Source of the DNA: Amorphophallus konjac
Taxonomy: Eukaryota; Streptophyta; Magnoliopsida; Alismatales; Araceae
Length of the DNA stretch: 64,000 nucleotides
Direction: 5' to 3'
NCBI GenBank assembly: GCA_022559845.1
Contig: CM040125.1
Span: forward strand, 202,718,102-202,782,101
The notes under the pieces were generated by a model. The model saw only the letters and a program-made list of their open reading frames with translations. It had not been told where the DNA came from and made no database searches. Positions 55,136 through 64,000 of the stretch are shown piece after piece; position 1 is the first letter of the stretch, and every line of letters starts with the position of its first letter. Made by a program: the position numbers and the translations under genes.

Positions 55136-56103
55136 TAATACAGAGTGATATAACTATTAATGTATTTTCACGAGTAATTTTTTTTTTACAAATTCACGTC
55201 TAACAATAATTTTCATGCAAAAAACCCGCGGTAAGTGGCCTCGCTCTCCCTCTCTCTCTCCCGATCATGTTCCCCTCCCTCAATCCCTCTCCCTCTCCCC
55301 TGTCCGGCTCCCTCACTCCCTCTCCCTCTCCCCTCTCGCGCTCCCTCACTCCCTCTGGCCGCCCTCCCCCACCCCCTCCACTGCCCTCTCTTCCCCTGTC
55401 CGTGGCCCCTCTCCCCCTCTCATTATGATGCTGTTCTTGTAAAATCTAGTTTGAACATTAGGTGGATGTATTTTAATTTGTAGAATCTATCTAAAAACTC
55501 GTTGGAGTGAGATATCGCAAATTCCGAAAATAGACTCAGTTTGAACATGTCTTATTCTCCTCCAAAAATCTATCAGGGCGCATAAGTCAAGATCTTAATA
55601 CTACATTTGATTAAAATGATAGAGATGTCAGATATTTTAATGAGTAGAATTTTAAAACTCATCCCCACAAATCCAGCCAAACTCCACGTAACGGAGTCAT
55701 AGATAATTTGGACCCGTGGCCTAAGTGACCGTCTCACTCCCTGCCCAAATTGGCCACTGTGAACAATTTCACATCACTTGGGATCTCCCTGGGTAGCTTC
55801 TTCCTGATTAATTTGGACTGAATTAGACTGGGGAGACTCGTCGGACCCACGGAGACTGATTTGGACTGAACAACCATGGGTTTAGTTTAACGATACACAG
55901 GTTATTTTTTTTAAAAAAATAAATCGCTTGTGTGAAATGCTACACATGTTCCTAGTCTTGCCCCGGACAGAACTTGATGATAGCTGTATTTTTCCTTTCC
56001 TGGGCATGTGACATTCTAAACGCAATAAATAGCCAGAGTTTACAAGAACACCATCAAAGAACCTTCATTCAATCAACAATCATTAATTTTTAGTTCAGAT
56101 GGT
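55136..56103. other. CACTA spacer between hAT element and ARF fragment
   Basis: 55230-55425 is a polypyrimidine CTCCCTCTCCCT-type repeat, giving Ser/Pro-rich false frames. 55440-56100 shows no recognised coding sequence. A possible splice acceptor (TTTTTAGTTCAG) precedes the ARF-like fragment at 56100. Confidence 0.5.
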
Positions 56104-56475
56104 ATGCAGGAAAGTGAAGTTCCAACTTCTGATCCGAGAAACAATGTCCTTTTTGGAGTTGACATTGATAACCCTCTTGGGATACCAATGCCTAGTGATC
56201 CTTTACTAGCAAAAAATATAAGCTCTGGCAAAGACTATCAGACTGATCTCACTTCAAACAACATTATTTCCAATTCCAGTGGCTCCAAGGAAACTCAAGC
56301 AGAATTCTCAACATCAATTGTTTCTCAATCTTTTGGGGTTCCAGATGTGGCATTTAATTCTAGTGACTCCACTAATGATAGCAGCTTTTTGATTGGTAGA
56401 TCAATAGATATCACTCGGTCTTCGGGCAATGATGAGTTGAAGTAGGATCTTGCTCGACTGTTCAGCATACAGAGG
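56104..56475 (+). pseudogene. Captured fragment of an auxin response factor (ARF7/ARF19 class)
   Basis: The frame reads SDPRNNVLFGVDIDNPLGIP, SGKDYQTDLTSN, STSIVSQSFGVPDVAFNSSD and STNDSSFL, then [16 protein letters not shown], a TAG, and DLARLFSI. This is the end of the Gln/Ser-rich middle region and the start of the C-terminal PB1 domain of class A ARFs (usual text [25 protein letters not shown]). The ~25-residue block normally between SSFL and GRSIDITR (W-A-P...RMRTYTKVHKRGAV type) is missing. The stop falls on the conserved Gln (CAG to TAG). The fragment lies between the CACTA terminus and the transposase gene, so it is host sequence picked up by the transposon. Confidence 0.85.
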
Positions 56476-56640
56476 AGAGGGGGGAGCTCTGTGGGAGGGG
56501 GGTGGAGCTTGGTGGGACGGGGAGCTCCGTGGGAGGGGGGAGGGGCATCCGAGAGGGTTCCAGTGGGGGGGAGCTCAGTGGGAGCAGGAGGGCGGGTGGG
56601 AGGAGGGGGAGCTTTGTGGGAGGGGCATCCGTACATGCTC
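56460..56640. repeat. G-rich minisatellite after the ARF fragment
   Basis: Tandem GGGAGCTCTGTGGGAGGGG-like units of about 20-45 bp, clearly at 56475-56640. The minus-strand Pro/Thr-rich frame here is a by-product. Confidence 0.7.
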
Positions 56641-57008
56641 CACTGAGGTTGAAAGTGATCCCATTTGAACCTTGTCTTATGATGATAAGAAGATATAGAG
56701 AAATGGAATGACCACATATCTTAAGTAGTACATATATACAAAGATGTGGATAAATGCAAAGAAATCAGAATTCTCTATAGCAATAGGTAAATACCCAAAA
56801 AATTCGTTTTGTGATTTAAAACTTTGTGGATTTTAATTGCATGTAAATATAATTTTAAATCTGATTTTAATAGAAATTTGATGTTAATTTAGCTCAAAAA
56901 TGTAGATTGTTTTGCTTCGATGTTATTCATTTGAAAATTTTTGTAATTTGGGTGTTATTTAATTTGATATGTGCATAATGATAATTGCGTTGTTATTTAA
57001 TTTTATGT

Positions 57009-57016
57009 TATATAAA
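57009..57016 (+). promoter_or_regulatory. Possible TATA box of the CACTA transposase gene
   Basis: TATATAAATG-type sequence 610 bases upstream of the transposase ATG. A 10-bp stem-loop (GAGGTGCGTG..CACGCACCTC, 57041-57077) lies just after it. Transcription could equally start in the GC-rich leader. Confidence 0.3.
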
Positions 57017-57210
57017 TGCATGGGGTATTCCCTGTGAGTTGAGGTGCGTGGGTGCGACCTAACATTACACGCACCTCAGGAGAGCGCGTTAAAACCGTGT
57101 CAATGTGCCTTCCCGTTCAAGACTTTGGGATTGATATGTATGTTCTCATTTATTTATGAGAATGTATATATCTACCTCAAAGTCTTGAATTGTCCCGTTT
57201 GGACAGTCTG

Positions 57211-57473
57211 TGAATGTTTGATCGCACTTAGGCAGTCATTTACTATATATGTTTGTATGGTTTGTTGAGAATTTCGGTTGCGTCTCCTCACTCTTCTCTG
57301 ATATACCATTATTGATTTTGAGTGTTTTCTTAACCACTTACTTGTAAGTGTTTAAGAAAATTTCAAAATCAATAAATATATTTGGTATATCGGAGAAGTG
57401 TGGGAGATGATGCCGAAATTTTTAGCAAATCGTGCAGCACATATAGTAAGTGATTGTGCGATCAAACCTTCAT
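57211..57473. repeat. ~260-nt foldback (long inverted repeat) upstream of the transposase
   Basis: Left arm from TGAATGTTTGATCGCAC (57211-57227) and right arm ending GTGCGATCAAACCTTCA (57456-57473) pair over about 120 bases each. Examples are CTCTGATATACCA with TGGTATATCGGAG, and ATTGATTTTGA with TCAAAATCAAT. The tip is CACTTA-CTTG-TAAGTG (57335-57350). Pairing is imperfect, with small bulges. The transcript would form a long hairpin of the kind processed to small RNAs. Confidence 0.85.
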
Positions 57474-57624
57474 GGATGGGTTAAAAAGTGATAATCTAAT
57501 CAATATTCCTCTTCCAACTGCAAATGGTCTATGATGAACGATGTGAGGAAAGGGTCGGGTGTAATATTATGAGTAATGATTTGAAAGTTAGGATGTGTAT
57601 TGTCATTTATTGGGTGCAGGCAAA

Positions 57625-60600
57625 ATGTCGACAGATCGTTCATGGATGTATCGTAGAATAGTTGACCGGGTGGTGTCAGATGACTTTAAGCTTGGGGTTG
57701 AGAGTTTCATTCAATTTGCATTGGGGAATCCAAATGCAGCAATAGATCGCGACGGTCACATTCGTTGCCCTTGTTCAAGTTGTAGAAACTTGAGGTGGTG
57801 TTCAACATGGGATGTGCAACATCATTTGTACACGAAAGGGTTCGTGGATGGTTATACGAATTGGACGTGTCATGGTGAGCAATTCGGGAGGTATGAGCCC
57901 GACAATATTGCAGGCACAAGTGGGTACGTGGATATGGTTGTAGATGCTGCTGGTCCTAGTTTTAATATTCACGATGAAGTGCCGAATAAGATAGCCGGAA
58001 GATTTTATGAACTACTTAGGGATGCTGATGAGCCGCTGTGGGATGGTTGTGAAAATCACACTCGATTGTCTGCAGTGTCACAGTTGTTGAACTTGAAATC
58101 TGAATTTCACATCAGTGAGACTTGTTTTGACCGTCTCCTCCTCTTGATCAAGAGTATGTTACCTCGAGACGAGAAGTTGCCAGAAACTTTTTACCGTGCA
58201 AAAAAGATGGTCAATGACTTAGGACTTGGATATGTGAAAATAGATGCATGTCCGAATCATTGTATGTTATATTACAAAGATGATGCAGATAAGATATCAT
58301 GTTCAGTTTGTGGCCATGACAGATTCAAACCTAAGGGGGGGGTCAATTCAAAGGCAAAAGATGTACCTTACAAGGCGTTGCGATACTTCCCTCTTGTGCC
58401 TAGGCTGCAGCGACTGTATATGTCCTCAAAGACGGCTCGGCATATGACATGGCACACTGAAAGAGTACGTCGTGCCGATGGTGAAGCTTGGACTCACTTT
58501 AGTCGTACTCATCTTGCCTTTTCAAGGGAGTCACGTAATGTTCGATTGGGTTTATGCACAGATGGCTTTAATCCATTCGGTGGTTCAGTGGCAGCTTATT
58601 CTTGTTGGCCAGTGTTCATGACACCGTACAACCTTCCGCCGCACATGTGCATGAAGCGAGAAAATCTGTTTTTGTCCCTAGTAATTCCTGGTCCAAAAAG
58701 TCCCGGAAAAAATTTGGACATATATCTCAGGCCGTTGATTGATGAGCTCAAAGTTTTATGGACTGATGGAGTTGTTACTTATGATGCATATAGGAAGAAA
58801 AATTTTATTATGAAGGCTGCACTGATGTGGACAATAAGTGACTTCCCTGCATATGGAATGCTATCTGGTTGGAGCACACATGGGAGGCTAGCATGTCCTT
58901 ACTGTATGGAAGATACCAAATCATTTGTATTGAAACATGGGGGGAAAAGCTGCTGGTTTGATTGCCATCGGCGGTTGCTACCAAGTGACCATCCTTTTCG
59001 AAGGCAAAAAGACTCGTTTAAAAAAAATACTGTTGAAATGGATGAAGCTGACTTGCAACGGGTGTCGGGTCTACATATGGCGTCACGGGTGCACAATTTA
59101 CCAGATGTAGTTCAATTGTCTGGTAGCACACGGCAACTCCCTAATTTTGGAAAGGATCACAACTGGGTCAAGAAAAGCATTTTTTGGGAATTACCTTATT
59201 GGTCAACTCTTCTTGTACGACACAATCTGGATGTCATGCATACCGAGAAGAATTTTTTTGATAATGTGTTCAATACGATCATGAATGTTAAAGGGAAAAC
59301 AAAGGACAACGCCAAAGCACGTATGGATTTAAAGATGCTTTGTAGACGTCCAGAATTGGAACTACAAAGTGTCAATGGCAAAACTGTGCAGCCTAAAGCA
59401 ACTTATGTGCTTCATGATACACAGATCAAGGAAGTATGCCAGTGGTTGAAACAACTGAGATTCCCAGATGGATATGCATCCAACATAGCCCGTTGTGTGA
59501 ATGTTAATGAGGGGAAAATATATGGTATGAAAAGTCACGACTGTCATGTGTTCATGGAGAGGCTACTGCCCATTGCATTTCGTGATTTGTTGCCAAAGCA
59601 GATATGGGGAGCACTAGCTGAGATGAGTCAATTTTTCAAGATTTTATGTGCATCTGAACTCAGACTTCGGGATGTACAAACTATCGAACAAGATGTTGTC
59701 ACAACCATTTGCAAGCTAGAGAAGATATTTCCTCCGGCATTCTTTGATTCGATGGAGCACCTGGTAGTTCATTTGCCATATGAGGCTATCGTCGGAGGTC
59801 CAGTACAATTTCGATGGATGTATCCATTTGAGAGGTATGTGACAATTTTTGTTAACTTATAAGTCGTCCATAGCCGCTACATTTTGTTGCCATCTGACTT
59901 GTTGTTGTAGGTGCATGCATGAATTAAAAATGAAAGTTCGCAACAAGGCACAGGTGGAGGGTTCGATTGCTGAGGCATACATTCTTGAAGAAATTTCGAA
60001 CTTCTGTTCTATGTACTTTGAGCCAGAGATTCAAACTCGTCGTACTCGACCTCCACGTAATGATGATGGGGGAGTGGATGAATCGTCCGATCGGCTCTCC
60101 ATATTTAAACATCCTGGACGTGCGTTCGGACGTTGCTTGACTCGCACGCTCGAAGATAGAGAGTTGCACGCCGCTGAGATATATATTCTTTTGAATTGCC
60201 TCGAGATTGAACCTTATGTTGAGTAAGATATTAATTCACATTTCCAGCAACTCCATAAGTCTATACATCCTCAAAGTCTATACAACATTGACTTCACAAA
60301 GTCTATACATTGGCTTCCTCAAAGTCTATACATTGGCTTCCTCAAAGTCTATACAACATTGACTTCACAAAGTCTATACATTGGCTTTATCAATTTTTTT
60401 AATCATTTTTTTTACGGGGTGCTACATTTATATTGCAGACAATTTGATTCAGAATTAGCTGAAAAATGTCCAAATATCCAGGATGTGGAGATTGAAAAAG
60501 AACGCGACAAGTTTTTTTCCAAATGGCTAAGAAACCGAGTTAGTGTGAACTCTGAATATATATGTTTGTATTTACGTATGTTGAGGTAATTGTTATTATT

Positions 60601-61368
60601 TTAACTACTCTAATTTGAATATAGGTTGAACAAGGTCTCATTACTGATCAAAGAGTACAACAGATAAGTTATGGCCCCTCGAACCAGACACGTGCCTATC
60701 CGGGATATATTGTGAATGGATACAAATTTCATACAAGGGATTATGGGCGAAATAAGTCTACGATGAACAGCGGCGTATGTGTGAAGGGAAATTTATACAA
60801 TGAAATGGAATTGGACTACTATGGTATTATTGAAGAAGTCTTAGAACTTCAGTATTTGGGACAAGACAATCATGTATATATATTTAAGTGTCAATGGTTT
60901 GATCCTAATTCTGTTCTACATGACACAAATTATGGGATTGTCAATGTCAAGCATAGGTTTAAACTTAAGACCTATGAACCGTTCATTTTAGCCGCACAAG
61001 CCCAGCAAGTGTACTATTCAAGCTATCCATCATCCAAGAATAGAGATTGGTGGGCAGTTTGCAGGGTTAACTCAAAACTCTTTCCCACTTATGAGTTAAC
61101 TATGAGTGGAGATGTCTCAGAGGTTGCTCGTGCTGAATATTATCAATCAGACGAAGTTAGCGTTGTCGGTTCCTCTAGGTTTAATATGGACGAATCTGAT
61201 GAGCCACTGTCATTACGTACGCGAGATGGCGTGGAAGAAGTCGATCCGACGGAGCTAAATGTTGATGTTAGAGGGGAGGAAGAATCAGATGAAGATGAAG
61301 ATTTTGAATCTCATGAGACTACTATGGATGACGAAGATGATGAAGTTGAGCTAGATATATCAACATGA
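57625..61368 (+). CDS. CACTA tnp2-type transposase, four exons
   Basis: Inferred exons 57625-59834, 59911-60222, 60439-60538 and 60625-61368; all introns are GT-AG and phases match, giving 3,366 nt (1,121 residues plus stop). I start at MSTDRSWMY; an upstream in-frame ATG at 57595 adds ten residues. Domains: N-terminal transposase-associated zinc-type domain (residues ~5-85, HIRCPCSSCRN); tnp2 core with LGLCTDGFNPFG (~D311), PAYGMLSGWSTHGRLACPYC and RHNLDVMHTEKN (~D535); the EHLVVHLPYEA...RWMYPFER block spanning exons 1 and 2; a C-terminal CQWFDPNSVLHD domain; an acidic tail (DEDEDFESHETTMDDEDDEV). The Asp positions fit the proposed DDE residues. No internal stop. It would cut the element at its CACTA termini in the nucleus. 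Confidence 0.9.
60241..60390. repeat. Short tandem repeats in transposase intron 2
   Basis: Four to five copies of CAAAGTCTATACA(TTGGCTTCCT/ACATTGACTTCA) lie within the 216-bp intron 60223-60438. They do not touch the splice sites. Confidence 0.85.
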
Positions 61369-61493
61369 GGGAGGCATGTTTTGATAATTTAGTAAGAAGA
61401 TTCTTACTTTTAAGCATAATTTTAAATAACATTTGTCTAGCCTTATATAATTGTGGATTAATATGTATTAATTGTTTTGTTATTAATAAGGAA

Positions 61494-64000
61494 ATGGTGC
61501 GAGGAGGTCGTAGTAGGGGTGGGAGGAGATCTAGCAGTGAGAGGGGCACTACTATCTCCTCGCTACCATCTTCTTCAGACACAGGTATATTTGATCAATA
61601 AGTTAGCTATATAAATATTTTATTTATTTACAAACTTAAAAGAATTTATTTATAGGTGCAAGTGTCGGCTCACCACCACTTGTACATACGCCACCACCTC
61701 CCGCTACAGGTATGTATATTTTAATTTAAATTCTTGAACATTTGTTCTACTTATGAAAATAAGTTCTTGCAGGTCTCAGTGGCCTCCCACCTGTTGTGCA
61801 TACGCCACTCCCACCACCTTCCACTGCAGGTATGTATATTTTAATTATATGTTCGCAATATTTGTATCACTCCACATGACAATAAATTCTTGCAGGTCTC
61901 AGTGGCAAAAAGACTCGAGGATCATGTATGTATATTTTAATTTAAATTCTTCAATATTTTTTCTACTTATGATAATAAATTCTTGCAGGTCTCAGTGGCC
62001 TCCCACCTGTTGTGCATACGCCACCCCCACCACCTCCCGCTGCAGGTATGTATATTTTAATTATATGTTCGCATTATATGTATCACTCCACATGACAATA
62101 AATTCTTGCAGGTCTCTGTGGCCTCCCACCTGTTGTGCATACGCCACCACCACCACCTCCCGCTGCAGGTATGTATATTTTAATTATATGTTCGCATTAT
62201 ATGTATCACTCCACATGACAATAAATTCTTGCAGGTCTCAGTGGCCTCCCACATGTTGTGCATACGCCAACCCCACCACCTCCCGCTGCAGGTATGTATA
62301 TTTTAATTATATGTTCGCAGTATATGTATCACTCCACATGACAATAAATTCTTGCAGGTCTCAGTGGCCTCCCACATGTTGTGCATACGCCAACCCCACC
62401 ACCTCCCGCTGCAGGTATGTATATTTTAATTATATGTTCGCAGTATATGTATCACTCCACATGACAATAAATTCTTGCAGGTCTCAGTGCCCTCCCACCA
62501 CCTCCCACTTGTACAGGGCCCACCCCCACCAGTCAGCCCCTTGACGATGTCGGCAGTTGTCACGAGGGAGGCACGACCCATGATAGACGTCGCCTGTGTT
62601 GGGTATCCGGGTAAATCTATAAGGTTATATTACATTAATTAGCCCTCAACTGTGTAATATGAATATTTTGACATTTGTAATTGCAGTATGAAATTTGAAC
62701 CCCACGGCGCTGTCCATCATTCCACCGAACTCATGTTGGCACATGTGCCCGGGGCAGCTTCCACTTTCAGAGATTTTCCGATGTCCGTCCGCGATTCATT
62801 GTACAACATGTTCTTAGTAAGTAATTACGTCATTTAATTCAAGTATTTCCCAAAGTCTATTTACAACTTTATACTAAGTGTGAAAAGCAATTGATTTATA
62901 GCGGTCTTTTCAATTCACATGTGGACATGACGCGGCGAGATGTCGTCGTGCCTGGGAGTCTACTATGCTCTCAAGTTACAAGAGGAAAATACATGAGGCC
63001 CGAGCACACGCTAAAAAATTGAGTGGGGGGAGTGAAGACCGACAATTGTGGAAGGTGCATCGCCCTCTATGGATGAGGCAGGAGGATTGGGAGATATCTT
63101 GTGACCATTTTGCCGACCCCAAGTGGATAGAAAAGTCCGAAAAAGCCAAAGCAAACAGGGCGTCAAAACCAGGTTCAAATTTGCATACGAGTGGGTCCAT
63201 CTCTTATGCGGCTCATAAACAAAAATTGGTAAGTAATATACCAATTTATCTTCTTACAATTTATCCCAATATTTGACTTTTTTTTACTATGAATTGTATA
63301 ACAGGCTGTGGAGCTTAATCGACCTCCGTCGTTCCTCGAGGTGTTCGACAGAACACACAAAAAGAAGGGGACTAATGATTTTGTGAGTGACACAGCTAAG
63401 TCAGCAGCGGTAAGTTTATCTACATATGTAACTTGTACCGTTCATTTAAATCGGCATGTAATTCATATGAAATTGACTAGTTATTTTATTCAATTTGTAG
63501 GAAACATATAGCAAAGCAGTGACAGAGAAGTACGGGGAGGGAGACACGCAGCAGCCGGAGTTCGATCCGGTGGAGTGGGTGGCAGCAGCTGGCGTACCGA
63601 AGAAAGGCCGAATATATGGTTTTGGGGAGAGCCTAGACGCAAGCGCGGTGACATCAGCGTGTGCGAGTTCTAGCTATACTTCTTCCAGTGGCAGTGCCTT
63701 CACTATACCTTCCGTTGCCCCCAGCGCTTCTGCCAGCGACATGATGGACATGGTCCGATCGCAGATTTCTGATATGCAGCGGCAGCAGCAGCATTTCCAG
63801 CAAGAGATCTCTAGCCAAGTGTCAGTATTCTTGCAGGCAATTAGTGGCCTCCTCTCCCAGAGCGGAATGGTCCCTCAGAAATCAACCACCACCACAGCAC
63901 AGCCCGCACAGGTGAGTCTCTAGCCAAGTTTTTATTTTGATGGAATTACTCAATTATGTTCATTATTAATTTTAAAACTCATTTACTTCAGAATAATTGA
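61494..64000 (+). CDS. Second CACTA gene (En/Spm 'transposase_24' type), 14 exons
   Basis: Inferred exons: 61494-61584, 61656-61709, 61773-61829, 61896-61925, 61989-62045, 62112-62168, 62235-62291, 62358-62414, 62481-62610, 62687-62816, 62902-63228, 63305-63409, 63501-63911 and 63992-64000. All introns are GT-AG and the sum is 1,572 nt (523 residues). The N-terminus is Arg/Gly/Ser-rich (MVRGGRSRGGRRSSS), followed by a Pro-rich repeat domain. Then FRDFPMSVRDSLYNMF, RPLWMRQEDWEISCDHFADP, RASKPGSNLHTSGSISYAAH and LNRPPSFLEVFDRTHKKKG match the plant En/Spm second protein (PF03004). A Gln-rich coiled segment (MQRQQQHFQQEISSQV) is near the end. The last exon would be Asn-Asn-stop, ending at base 64000; otherwise retention of the last intron gives V-S-L-stop. 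Confidence 0.8.
61773..62480 (+). repeat. Tandem array of exon-intron units in the second CACTA gene
   Basis: Six units. Exons of 57 bp (exons 3, 5, 6, 7, 8), encoding GLSGLPPVVHTPPPPPPAA or close variants, alternate with introns of 63 or 66 bp (GTATGTATATTTTAATT...TTCTTGCAG). Exon 4 is a shortened 30-bp version (GLSGKKTRGS). The unit is 57+66=123 bp for the last four. Every exon is phase 1-1 and a multiple of three, so copies can be gained, lost or skipped without shifting the frame. Confidence 0.9.

Larger units (their letters stand above)
53150..64000 (+). mobile_element. CACTA (En/Spm) DNA transposon, 5' terminus and both genes; 3' terminus beyond window
   Basis: It begins CACTACCAAAAAAAGCGGG, the terminus that names the superfamily, after a possible 3-bp target site ATG (53147-53149). 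Subterminal GACGGA/TCCGTC repeats follow (53175-53415), then a GC-rich leader, a captured gene fragment, a tnp2-type transposase gene and a second En/Spm-type gene, both on the plus strand. Both genes read through clean exon joins, so the element may be autonomous. The 3' terminal repeat is not in the window. Confidence 0.9.

Noticed and set aside
61753..62544. A 263-codon open frame with a ~41-residue repeat (SCRSQWPPTCCAYA...)
   Set aside because: It reads straight through seven good introns in a different frame from the inferred exons. It stays open only because the exon-intron unit is 123 bp, a multiple of three.
1..64000. tRNA and rRNA genes
   Set aside because: Only tRNA-complementary primer-binding sites were seen; no cloverleaf or rRNA-like sequence was recognised by eye.

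Overview
This window looks like nuclear DNA from a flowering plant with a large, repeat-rich genome. The evidence is plant-type LTR retrotransposons (Tat-lineage and Tekay/Del chromovirus Ty3/Gypsy, plus Ty1/Copia), a plant CACTA (En/Spm) DNA transposon, and a fragment of a plant auxin response factor carried inside that transposon. I see no intact host gene, rRNA, tRNA or CRISPR array. The species cannot be named from the sequence.

Layout, left to right. (1) <1-8247: a minus-strand Tat-type Gypsy element (TE-1), decayed, with a plus-strand antisense coiled-coil ORF at its 3' side; only its 5' LTR is in the window. (2) 8248-9430: degenerate Copia-LTR-like sequence. (3) 9436-18196: a complete Tekay-type element (TE-2) on the minus strand, with two 2,672-bp LTRs and a perfect CTGCG target duplication, whose reverse transcriptase has been deleted. 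It sits in a plus-strand Tat element (TE-3; 18197-20536 and 22411 to about 27500), which is also split by a 1,869-bp solo Copia LTR (TE-4, 20537-22405, AATAT duplication). TE-3 carries a large tandem array between integrase and its 3' LTR. (4) 28974 to about 38488: an element with an LTR and gag but no pol (TE-5), flanked by a perfect 33-bp direct repeat. (5) 38663 to the end: a one-sided nest in which each element interrupts the one before: Copia (TE-6), Tekay (TE-7), an LTR-like element with a minisatellite (TE-8), two Copia-type LTR copies (TE-9, TE-10), and finally a CACTA transposon (53150 to beyond 64000) that itself contains a hAT-like nonautonomous element. The right halves of these elements lie outside the window.

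The CACTA element is the only part that looks functional. Its tnp2-type transposase reads as four exons with clean splice joins (about 1,121 codons). A second gene reads as 14 exons ending in a TGA exactly at the last base of the window (about 523 codons). The central part of this second gene is a tandem array of about 123-bp units, each a complete 57-bp exon plus a complete 66-bp intron. Upstream are a subterminal GACGGA/TCCGTC repeat field, a GC-rich leader, a captured ARF fragment and a foldback of about 260 nt.

The most unusual pattern across the window is that several unrelated LTRs (TE-2, TE-4, TE-5, TE-7, TE-9) each carry arrays of short inverted repeats. The stem sequences differ from hairpin to hairpin but stay paired. 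Boundaries, splice joins and family names are from reading by eye; no search or folding was run.
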